Shown: positions 14,757 to 24,800 of the stretch, piece after piece
Layout of the letters: each line of letters starts with the position of its first letter
How positions within the stretch are numbered: position 1 is the stretch's first letter
NCBI GenBank assembly: GCA_018815145.1
Contig: JAHIYL010000157.1
Location: 1 to 33,478, forward strand
Direction: 5' to 3'
Length of the DNA: 33,478 bases
Origin: Nanobdellota archaeon
Lineage (GTDB): Archaea > Nanobdellota > Nanobdellia > Woesearchaeales > GW2011-AR15
The notes under the pieces: model-generated
The model's input: only the letters and a program-made list of their open reading frames with translations
Told to the model about the DNA's origin: nothing
Database searches by the model: none
Program-made: the position numbers and the translations under genes

Positions 14757-16007
14757 CTAAATCTGCTTTTCCCATTTATTTTCCTTATGCGGAACAAGAA
14801 ATTCAAATAGGCTGACTATATATATGATCATTACAAAAAACCAGAACGGAAACATGAAAAATAAGGCGATTGCATGATAAAAATCAAATTTTTTATCAAA
14901 TTTAAATATTGAATAAAAATACAATGGATATGACAAAAGTGTTGAAATAAGTCCTATCATTGTCAAAAGATCCAGCGGTGTCGTACCAATAACTATTGTG
15001 TATATCCACCTTACTACACCCATGATCGAGAACCAGTTGAAAAAGAACTTGACTACTTCAAAACTAAAAATTACACCATTGTTTACAAAGTAAGTGAAAT
15101 ACCCGCCAAATATCTGTATTGAAATAAATGCACCCAGGATTATTGCCTGCAGATAAGAAAAAACAGCCAGTGGAAGAGAGTAAAGCTCAAGTATGGACAT
15201 CCTGACTCTAAGATGACGCTTAAGAATATTTATCCATCCCCTGGCAAACCTTATCCTCTGAAATATAACTCCTTTAAGTGTCTGGGGCATGTTTGTAAGT
15301 GACACACTGTTTTCCGAGTATTCTATCCTCTGTCCATTCCTGATTATTCTGACCGCAATATCAACATCTTCAGAAAATCCCTTAGATTCAAATCCACCTA
15401 TGTCCTCAAGAGTCTTTTTTCTGTAGAACGAAAGCGGTCCTGGTGTGACAATATTTGCATTAATCCTGCATAAAAGAGATCTAAGGAGTGAATTATATAG
15501 CTGTTCAATATGAAGCCATATCCCAAAAAAAGTCTTTCTGTTGTTGAGCTTGATTGTTGTGGTGACGGCACCGACATCAGGATAATTGAAATATCTAAGT
15601 GCATTGATAAGAGAATTCTTTTCAATCACACTGTCTGCATCAACCACTGCTATTATGTCTCCTTTTGCTTTTTTCAGGGCAAAGTTCAGTGCCCTAGCCT
15701 TACCAAAATGCTGAGTCTTGAATAATCTTACTGGAAACCCCTCTGCTATCCTATTTGTTGAGTCGCTGCTCCCATCATCTATGACAATTATTTCCTTTTT
15801 TCCTGGAAAATTTGACCTTATGATTGATCTGAGAGTCTCTGCCAGATACTTTTCTTCATTATGAGCCGGCACAAGGATTGAGATTAATGACGGCAATTTT
15901 CCTTTTTTTGGCACTCTTTTCCTGATGAAAAAAAGTACATAATATGAAAGGATTATCAATAGAAACAATACTTTGACTATGTTTGCCAGCTCTTCCAAAA
16001 GAACCAT
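14757..16007 (-). CDS. Processive family-2 glycosyltransferase (membrane synthase), copy B
   Basis: One N-terminal membrane helix is followed by a cytosolic GT-A domain and about four to five C-terminal spans. The motifs of processive GT2 polymerases are present in order: PAHNEEKYL, VIDDGSSD, VVDADSVI (DxD metal site), GFSEDVDIAVRI (TED-type catalytic base) and QRIRFARGW (QxxRW). Relatives include hyaluronan, cellulose and poly-N-acetylglucosamine synthases, which extend and export a polysaccharide through the membrane. It follows the other GT2 gene by 10 bp and 77 bp separate it from the Yip1 gene. The product is probably an exopolysaccharide or a glycan for the surface layer. Exact polymer cannot be inferred. 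Length (416 aa) is normal. Confidence 0.9.
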   Translation of the reverse strand: MVLLEELANIVKVLFLLIILSYYVLFFIRKRVPKKGKLPSLISILVPAHNEEKYLAETLRSIIRSNFPGKKEIIVIDDGSSDSTNRIAEGFPVRLFKTQHFGKARALNFALKKAKGDIIAVVDADSVIEKNSLINALRYFNYPDVGAVTTTIKLNNRKTFFGIWLHIEQLYNSLLRSLLCRINANIVTPGPLSFYRKKTLEDIGGFESKGFSEDVDIAVRIIRNGQRIEYSENSVSLTNMPQTLKGVIFQRIRFARGWINILKRHLRVRMSILELYSLPLAVFSYLQAIILGAFISIQIFGGYFTYFVNNGVIFSFEVVKFFFNWFSIMGVVRWIYTIVIGTTPLDLLTMIGLISTLLSYPLYFYSIFKFDKKFDFYHAIALFFMFPFWFFVMIIYIVSLFEFLVPHKENKWEKQI

Positions 16008-16017
16008 TTTTCAAATT

Positions 16018-17253
16018 TTACTTTGCTCTCTCAGTCTTTGGTGTGCAGTACCAATAAGAATTGAAGTTCAATGCTGCCTTTGTTACTGCAACAGTATTTG
16101 CAATAGCTAGGACTATTGATAAAGTAAATCCTGTAAGCAGAAGATATGGGAATTCTTTAAGGATCTTCAGCCTATAGAAAGTTATCAACCCCATTATTGA
16201 GAAGCCTGCCGTGAACAGGAACTTAGTGAAAAATCCTGCAAAGTCGCTTATTTTCATCAATTGCGGATCACCAAGGAACCATCCTGCAAAACCAAACAAT
16301 GTCATTATTATCACAATAGGAGCAGTGAGATTTCCAAGGGTTATGAAACTTATCATTATTCTCTGTTTAAATGATAAGGCCCTGCTGAACAATATATTCT
16401 TTGCATTATCAAAGAACACCCTTGTGTTGCCATAGCTCCATCTCATCTGCTGTTTTATGAAGGCTTCCATTGTCCATGGAACTTCACTGGGAGTGTCCAT
16501 TGGAAGGTATTTTGTCTTATAACCTTTCAGAAGCAGCCTTACTGATAGATCAGAATCTTCTGTGATACTGTTCGTGTTCCAGCCTCCTACATCAAGCATG
16601 GCACTCTTCCTGATCGCTCCTGCTGTGCCGCAGAAAAAGACACTGTTTATCTTATTATTGATCGGCATGAATATTGAATGATATATCATTAAAAGATAGG
16701 AAGCAAATCTTGTAATAAGATTAGTGTCTTTATTTATGAATCCCTGCCTTGTCTGTACAATGGCAATTTTCGGATCAGCAAATGGTCTGACTACCTTTTT
16801 CAGGAAATTCTTCCTTGGTACCCAGTCAGAATCAAAAATGACAATTATTTCACCCCTGACTTTATGCATAACTTCCTTGAGTGCACCGGGTTTGAATCCC
16901 TTTCTGTTTGTCCTGTGAAAATATCTAATCAATCCATTGCTTTTTTGTGCAAATTCGTTTAGGTTTGATGCAATTAAAGGATCTGTTGAATCATCCACGA
17001 TCATTATCTCATATCTGTCTTTTGGGTAATCAAACTCCATACAGGCTTTTACACATCTTTCTGCAATAGAATCATTGAAGACCGGAATCTGCACACTTAC
17101 ATAAGGCAAAACCTTAAGTTTCGCATGGCTCTCTTCTTCTTCACCAATAAATATGTTCACTATTGATACCAATAAAAAAAATACTGAAGCAAAAATTATT
17201 GGAATGAGCGTCAGATTATATACAAATATCGTGATTTCCTGTGCTGTCATCAT
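16018..17253 (-). CDS. Processive family-2 glycosyltransferase (cellulose-synthase-like), copy A
   Basis: The 411-residue product has one N-terminal helix, a GT-A domain and about four C-terminal spans. Its motifs are VSVQIPVFND, VDDSTD, IFDSDWVP (DxD), SITEDSDLSVRLLLKGYKT (TED) and KQQMRWSYG (Q(Q/R)xRW), a set closer to cellulose synthase and beta-glucan/mannan synthases (CESA/CSLA-like) than copy B. Two adjacent ATGs (17253 and 17250) are possible starts. It sits 17 bp after the DsbA-like gene in one run of minus-strand genes. The two GT2 enzymes differ in motif detail, so they probably make different linkages rather than being a recent duplication. Confidence 0.9.
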   Translation of the reverse strand: MMTAQEITIFVYNLTLIPIIFASVFFLLVSIVNIFIGEEEESHAKLKVLPYVSVQIPVFNDSIAERCVKACMEFDYPKDRYEIMIVDDSTDPLIASNLNEFAQKSNGLIRYFHRTNRKGFKPGALKEVMHKVRGEIIVIFDSDWVPRKNFLKKVVRPFADPKIAIVQTRQGFINKDTNLITRFASYLLMIYHSIFMPINNKINSVFFCGTAGAIRKSAMLDVGGWNTNSITEDSDLSVRLLLKGYKTKYLPMDTPSEVPWTMEAFIKQQMRWSYGNTRVFFDNAKNILFSRALSFKQRIMISFITLGNLTAPIVIIMTLFGFAGWFLGDPQLMKISDFAGFFTKFLFTAGFSIMGLITFYRLKILKEFPYLLLTGFTLSIVLAIANTVAVTKAALNFNSYWYCTPKTERAK

Positions 17254-17270
17254 TTTATTTCAAAATTTTC

Positions 17271-18008
17271 CTATATACCTAAGATCACTTCTTTATTTCT
17301 TATTGCCCTTCTCAGACGAGCATAACTTGGAACACCAACAATCTTTGTATTGTCCTTCCCGTCAATGCCAATATATATTGCCGGAAGACTTGTGCCGACA
17401 GCAAGTTTTTCTGAGTCTATCATATCTTTTTGGACAATAATATAGTCTGAAGAATCCATGCATTTATTAAATTTGCTTTTTGCAATGCCAAATCTTTCCG
17501 CAACATTATCTATCTTGTCTGTTTCCAATCCCACTATTGCGTCAATGATGTCAGAGAGGTTTCCTTTGCCGATGCTTTCTTCAATGCACAAGATTGCTGT
17601 CGCATAGACATAGCCATTTTCTTTGCTGTTGTAATCATCATCAGATATGTATGTCTTGTAATAGAGCCTGACTCTTCCTGAATCAATGAATTCATCTCTT
17701 AGCTGCGGAACAATATCTTTTTCAAAATCTTTGCCTGCATCTGAGATAAAATCAGTGAAAATAATGACTGTCACTCTTGCGTCCGGACTGCCAATAAAAT
17801 CTCTTCCCATTATATCAGGATTGGTGGTAAAATAATACTCAAAGAGATAGGATTCATTCTTCTGGTCAACATTTTTTTTTATATATGGCTTTTTTGTAAG
17901 CTCATACATCAATGCGCTGACACAAATAAATAGCACAAACAAAACAAATAAAGTAAAAACAATGATTGTCTTTAGACCTCTATTCTGTATCTTGGCCTTT
18001 TTTTTCAT
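17271..18008 (-). CDS. Membrane-anchored DsbA-like thioredoxin-fold protein lacking CxxC
   Basis: A basic N-terminus and one membrane span (TIIVFTLFVLFVLFICVSALMY, about 14-35) anchor an extracytoplasmic DsbA/thioredoxin_4-type domain. The opening is family-typical (GSPDARVTVIIFTDFIS), but where DsbA proteins carry CxxC this one reads FISDAGKDF, so both redox cysteines are gone. The cis-proline loop is kept (VGTSLPAIYIG), as are the helical insertion and KFNKCMDSSDY. It is unlikely to be an oxidoreductase and more likely a chaperone-like or scaffolding relative. Its ATG overlaps the stop of the CxxC-bearing thioredoxin gene as ATGA (18005-18008), so the two are translationally coupled. Confidence 0.85.
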   Translation of the reverse strand: MKKKAKIQNRGLKTIIVFTLFVLFVLFICVSALMYELTKKPYIKKNVDQKNESYLFEYYFTTNPDIMGRDFIGSPDARVTVIIFTDFISDAGKDFEKDIVPQLRDEFIDSGRVRLYYKTYISDDDYNSKENGYVYATAILCIEESIGKGNLSDIIDAIVGLETDKIDNVAERFGIAKSKFNKCMDSSDYIIVQKDMIDSEKLAVGTSLPAIYIGIDGKDNTKIVGVPSYARLRRAIRNKEVILGI

Positions 18009-18700
18009 TCGACAGTCTCCATAAGCTCATTTTTGGATACTAACTCTTTTTGGAGAACATTTTCCTGGATAATTACAGCAGGAATATCAGTTATGTCATA
18101 GTAGCTCTTGATAAGCTTTACAATCTGTTCATCTGAATTGAAATCTATGGTAAAAACAATTACCTTTTTTCCTTTTGTTTCCATCTCCTGCTTGAATCCG
18201 TCAAGCTCTTCTCCCTGCTTAATACATGTAGCGCACTCCTTTGAATAAAAATAGAGGACTGGTATCAGGGTCTTATTGCACTTTTTGTAATTATTTTTTG
18301 CCATGACCCAAGCTCTTATCGAAAGTTTTGTATAAGATTCCTTCAGAGCAAGGTATTCTTCACTCACCTTATTGTACCGCTCATATTCTTCAATCCTGTA
18401 TGGGAAGCTCTCCCAGAAATAGCTCAGCCTATCTTCAAGATCATTGTAAGACAATGCTGAGAATTCACATGCTTTTTTTGGTGAAAGACCGCTTGTGAAG
18501 CTTTCCTGCACCTGGATTGTCTCGATTCCTGCTGTCAGGACATCCACATAGTTTTTTATGAAATCTATCTCTTCCTGAGTCTTCTTCTCTATCATTTTAT
18601 TTGCATAAAGACCACTAAGGACTCCGGCCAAATAAAGCAGAATTGACAATATGACTGATATGATAATCAATTTCTTTCGGGATTTGATGATTTTCTTCAT
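18005..18700 (-). CDS. Membrane-anchored thioredoxin-like protein with CATC motif
   Basis: One N-terminal span (LIIISVILSILLYLAGVLSGLYA) is followed by a long helical linker (about 38-155) and a C-terminal thioredoxin fold facing outside. The active site is SKECATCIKQGEELD with a CxxC pair. The cis-proline lies in YYDITDIPAVII. It probably makes, isomerises or reduces disulfides in exported proteins. It leads the minus-strand run with the CxxC-less relative and the GT2 synthases, opposite the gene for the giant surface protein. A TATA-like CTTTATATAG (18724-18733, minus strand) about 29 bp before the ATG suggests a leaderless message. Cysteine-rich exported clients exist in the window (6559-6960 and 32288 onward). 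Confidence 0.85.
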   Translation of the reverse strand: MKKIIKSRKKLIIISVILSILLYLAGVLSGLYANKMIEKKTQEEIDFIKNYVDVLTAGIETIQVQESFTSGLSPKKACEFSALSYNDLEDRLSYFWESFPYRIEEYERYNKVSEEYLALKESYTKLSIRAWVMAKNNYKKCNKTLIPVLYFYSKECATCIKQGEELDGFKQEMETKGKKVIVFTIDFNSDEQIVKLIKSYYDITDIPAVIIQENVLQKELVSKNELMETVE

Positions 18701-18832
18701 ATCTCTACGGAAACGCCCGTATTCTATATAAAGTTTTTGTCAAAAACATATATCCCAAAACTTGTGTAAAAAGAGCAAGAGGAAAACTTTAAATAATCAT
18801 GTATATTAAGAGATTAAAAAAGGGGGCAAAAC
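18701..18832. promoter_or_regulatory. Divergent promoter region of the thioredoxin operon and the giant surface protein
   Basis: The minus strand carries CTTTATATAG (18724-18733). The plus strand carries ACTTTAAATAATC (18786-18798) and a second A/T box, GTATATTAAG (18801-18810). AGGGGG at 18821-18826 is a possible ribosome binding site 6 nt before the TTG at 18833. About 55 bp separate the two promoters, enough for a shared regulator, but no clear operator was found. Confidence 0.45.
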
Positions 18833-21800
18833 TTGACAAAAAAACTAATTTATATGCTACTAATCATTATTCTCTCTATTGTTACAGCCAGTTTTGCATA
18901 TGCTTCCTTTGATGTTAATCTGCATTCACCTGAAAATGGCATCTATAAGAGCACAAATTCTGTTATGTTCAATTTCTCTGTCATAGGCAATTACTCAAGC
19001 TATAACTGCAGCATATTTACAAACAGGACCGGAGCGTGGATGATCAATCTCACCAATTCTTCTGTATCTAACGACACTTTCAGCTTCTTCGATCTGCAGG
19101 AACTTGATGAAGGTGAATTCTTATGGAACATATTCTGTGAAAATCAGACAGAATCCAATTTCAGCATATCTAACTATTCCCTGAATATTGATACAATCTT
19201 TCCTTCATGGACAGACTATTCTACCTATCCGGCAGACAACCAGAATTACACTCCTGACACAAGTCATGAATTCAACATAACATGGAGCGATATCAATCTG
19301 AGGTATGTCTGGATAGAACATAATTTCACAGGGACTCTTTTAAATTACACATCAGTATCAAATATTTCTGAATCTATTTTTTACTATCAGTATGGTTCTC
19401 TCAAGGCAGGTTCATATCTCTGGCGCATGTTCGCAAACGACACTGCAGGTAATCTTAATTTTTCAGACAGTTTTACCTATTTCATACAAAAAACTGAGTC
19501 ACTCATCAATCTGACAATCAACGAGACAACAACAAATTTTTCTATTAGTGAAGGTAATTATCTCAATATAACAGGGACAAAGCTCTCTGGCGAAGGTGAT
19601 ATCACTCTATACAATAATGGCACAGCAGTCAATTCAGATCCTTCACTAGTATCCAATATATCCTTCTTCTACATCCCAGGCACATTCAATATCACATTAT
19701 TCTACACTGAATCAGAGAATTACACTGAATCATATTATACTTTTTGGGTGACTGTTAATGATACAGCTGCACCATCCTGGTATGATAATCTCACAAGTAT
19801 AGCAAGTGGATTTGCCTATTCTCAACTGCTGCGCCAATTCAATGTATCCTGGAATGATTCAACATTAGACACTGTATGGATTGAACACAATTTCAGTGGC
19901 ACGCTGTCCAATTATTCTGTGACAGGCAATATCAATAACATCATATATTATTATGATTCGCCTACAATCACTCCCGGAGAATATTCTTGGAGCATGTGCG
20001 CAAATGATTCACAGCAGAATCTCAACTGCACACCATATTTCAGCTACTCAGTTATCAAGGCAAATCCCAGCATCAACCTGACCATAAATGGAAATGGAAA
20101 CCTGTCAACCTATGTTGTTGAGAGTGTCAATCTTACAGGTTTTGTCCTTGATGGAGACGACATACTTGAACTGTATGTCGAAGGCATATTGTACAATAAT
20201 GGCTCTGATGCTGTCACAAATATCACTTCCTTTATTACAGAAGGCATAAAAAATATAACTCTGATATACCCTGTTTCTCAAAATTATACAGGGACATCAG
20301 AAACATTATGGGTAGATGTTATTGGGACTTTTTTTACTTCACTTCCGGATATCTTGCCTGCAGCAATAAATAACCAGACAAATATGGTATGCAGTTTTGA
20401 AGAGGATGGAGCTTCAAACAATATCACAACGTGGTATAGGAACAATGTAAGTGACCTAAGAATATATATGCCTTTTGAGACAAATGAAGGAAGTGAGTCA
20501 AACCAGACAATAGACTATTCAGGTTTCGGCAATAATGGTGTTGTTGTCAATGCAACATGGTCTGCATCTTCCGGAAAGATCGGCGGCGGATACACTTTCA
20601 ATGGAACTGATGATTACATAACTGTTGCGCACAGTGATTCATTGAACCTCACTAAACAGTTGACTGTGGAAGCTTGGGTAAAAAGAGAGGGTATAGGAAC
20701 TGAACAGGTGATACTGTCAAAGATGAGTAGTGTTTTCGGAACAGATATGTTCTCACTCTCATTTTATTCTAACAATAAGGTTAGGTTGACAATAGGGGCA
20801 GGTAGTTCTTGCGAAATTGATTCAATTTCAGCAATAACTGACTCCAATTGGTACCATATTGCAGCAACATATGATGGAGATACAAAACTTGCCAAAATAT
20901 ATATCAATGGAACTCTTGATAAGAATGATACATCATGTCTAATATCAAGTTTCATATGGACCTCAGATCCACTGGGAATTGGCGCACTTCATGACGGGAG
21001 CAATAAATTCAACGGCAGTTTGGATGAAATGAGATTGTATAACAAAACACTTTCTGATGCACAGATAAAAGAACATTCATTATTGAACTATCATCATCTG
21101 AATGCAAATGAGACTAACAGCAATGAATACTGGAAGTGCAGTGTTCTCCTTGTAAATGATACAAAGTTAGGTAGACATTATAATTCAACAGCCAAATACA
21201 TCAAAGAATACGATGCAGTCAACCTCACTGTCAATGGAACAGACGGAAATATCGGAATTGAAAGAGATTCAAGCATCAATATCACCGGAGTGCTCATATC
21301 AGGAGAAGGAGAACTTGCAATCTATATTGATGGTAATCTGATAAACAATGGAAGCCTACATATTTCAAACATCACATTGTTCAATGAGACAGGAAGCCAT
21401 AATATCACACTCATAAGTTCAGGCTCTGACACATATCTGCCGGCAAGCGAGACACATTGGGTGACTGTCACAGATACAGTGAATCCTGTGATCTCATCAG
21501 TTGCCAATATCTCTGTCACCTGGTCAACATACAATATCATCTGGAATACAGATGAACCTGCAAATTCCATTGTCTTCTATGGTAATTCATCCGGCAATTA
21601 CACATCCAGTGCATCAAATCTAACAGAATACACATTGTCACACAACATCACCATATCTAATCTTGAAGATAACAGGACATATTATTATATTGTCAATTCA
21701 ACAGATCCATCCGGAAACTCAAACCAATCTGAGGAATATAATATCACAATAGAATATCAGGATGAAGTGGCACCAATATCTGGAAATGAGTTAGTATATC

Positions 21801-24800
21801 CGGAAACTGGAAATATATATAACACTTCTATTGAATATTTTTTCAATGCCAGTTTCACAGATGATGTAAATGTGACTAGAGTATGGATAGAGCACAATTT
21901 TACTAAAGGCGCTATGCAGAATTCATCTGTATCTAACCAAGGAAATGAATATTATTACAATACTACTCAGCTTGCAGCAGGTCACTATGGCTGGAGGATG
22001 TATGCTAATGACTCATCCGGCAACATTGGTTCCACAGATTCATTCACATATGTTGTTGAACAGGCAACTCCAAGCATCAATCTGACATTGAACAGGACTG
22101 CCGGAAATAATTCCCTGTCTGAAAATTCAGTTGTCAACCTTACAGCAATATTATTAGCCGGTGAGACAAATATAATTCTTTATAACAACAACAGCATCAT
22201 TGCATCCGGTTCGACTATTGTGTCCGCAAACACTGAATATGATAAACCTGGACTATATAATATCTCTGCTGCATATCCTGCAACAGAGAATTACAGTGCG
22301 AGCATGACAACTTATTGGCTTACTGTAACTGATGTGCCTGAAGCACCGACAATCCTTAATCTGACAGATGATGTCACAAAGACTTTCATCAAAAAGGATG
22401 AAACCATCACATTCTCAGCATACTGGCTTGATGATGATACAGGAGATTCAGTGAAACTTCTCATATCAAGGAATCCTTATTTTGAAGGCTGTGATTATGA
22501 TAACACAAGTTCATGCGTAACTTATTCTACTGCGGACACAACCAGCCCGGCCACTGCAACACTAGTAAATACCCTTAATGAGAATCTGACATGGTATGGA
22601 CAGATATGTGACAGCTACAATAATTGCACAAAAGTACATACTTACAATGACAATGATGATTCTGAAGTGAACATCAATTATACTGCAGGATGGGTTAATG
22701 TCAATTATGCATTTGATGGAAATTTGGGCGCCCCGCAGGCTTACACAACTTCAACCAGTTTCACAGAAATTCTTTTCAACTATAGTGTTCCAAATAATAT
22801 CACTCAAGGCTGGATGAATTACAAAATCGAGATTATAACTGCTCTTTCCAACGGAACTCTTTTTTGTAATAATGGAACAGAATGGATTAATCTGAAAAGT
22901 TGGCAGGATACATCTTTAACAGAAGAAAGCAATACCACAATAGATCCTACTTGTTATGATGGAAAATCTTATATTGATTTCAATCTGAGTGCAAAAGTAA
23001 CTGGACTAGGTTATTTTAGAGTATATGAACTGCAGCCTGTCTGGAACAAGACCGAAGTATACACTGAAAGTTTTATTGCTGATTCAACTCTTCCTGCAAC
23101 TATAATATTTGGTCCAACAGATAATGAAACAATCAACCTATCCGCAGTTGATTTCAATTACAGTGTCAATGATTCATTTATTGACCGTGCCTGGTATCAA
23201 TTGGATTACAGTACCACAAAAAACTTCCTGGATCCTGCATTGAACACAACAAGCATAAGTTTTGATCATCCTGGACAGCATATAATAATCCTGTATGCAA
23301 ATGACTCAGCAGGAAATATCAACAGCACATCAACAACATTCTATTCAAATGCTGCAATCAATCTCACAAAATGGAAAGAAGACATGCAAAATTCAAATCC
23401 TGAAATATCCAATATACTTATATCAAACTCAACTGGTCAGGCTGATGAACTTGCGGATCCAGACCAGGATTTCACAATCCTGCTTCAACTGACTGATGTC
23501 AATGCAACTATTGTCAACTTCTCCGGGAGCATCGCAAGATGGAACTATGTATTCAATATCACTGATGCAAGTTCAGATTTTGAAAGCCAGGTTGACAGCT
23601 CAATTGCCACCCTGCCTGTTGATTTTGCTTATCTGCAGAATTTCTCATGGTTTTATAGCTCAGAAAATACTTATCACGGTATAGTGAGGCTTCCAAAAAA
23701 CATATCCCAATATGACAGCATCTATTATTGCCCAGACCATGATCTGAGCAACTGCTACATTGTCACTTCAGTTTGCACAGGCCTATCAGACAGTGATTCA
23801 ACACCCTGTTATAATAATTCAATAGATTATATTGATGTTTTTGTTCCGCATTTCAGTGGAGTGTTTGGTGACAATGATACTGTGGCACCCACCATATCAA
23901 TATCTTCGCCTGTTGCTTCAGAAGTCCTCAGCAATGGATATGATAACTATCTTACCCTCACTGTAAATGAGAATTCATTTTGCTACTACAAATTCAGCAC
24001 AGATCCATCATATACAATCTTTTCAGCAAGTGCAGGAACATCATTCCAAAAGCGATTCAATAGTGAGAATGATGCCTGGGTGGATGCATCTCACACTTTC
24101 AACATACTTTGCAATGACACATATGGGAACAGCAACACAGACAGTGTCTCATTCACTGTCAATGATACAACAGCACCAACCATAACTTCTTCATCGTTCT
24201 ATGAAGAAAGTGCCAGTGCGGAAATTGATATTACCACAAATGAACCCACACAATGCAGATATAATCAGTCCAATGTAGCATTCTCACTCATGACCGCATA
24301 TGTACAGAATGCATCCTATATTTTTGTGCACAGCGATACTGTCGATACAGAAGGTATGCACTATATCAAATGCCAGGACATGGGAGGCAATGAAGTGGCT
24401 ACATCAATGGATATAGATTTCACCTCCACAACAAACCTTCGCAACGATGATGATGAGGGAAATACCGGCGGAGCAGGAGGAGACAGTGAAACCGCCGGTC
24501 CTTCAAGCATAACCCGGCTATGGCAGTCAATGCCGACAGGAACCCAGACCATGACCATATCAAGCGAAGAATTAATAATAACCAAATTGACTTTCTCTGT
24601 CCTTGAAGACATAACAAAGACAGTCTCAATAACAGTCAGTCAGGTAATAAGCCTCTCTTCAAGCATGCCTGAACTTGACAATCTCCTGTACAAGTATGCA
24701 AGAATAACAACTGGCAATCTTCCTGACAGCATAATTGAAAATGTAAAAATCCGGTTCAAAGTAAAGGACAGCTGGATAAAGGAAAACAATATTGACATAT

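Noticed and set aside
19300..22335. CRISPR array suggested by repeated surface-protein segments
   Set aside because: The repeats are hundreds of bases long, diverged, and coding in one frame; no short identical repeats with spacers occur in the window.
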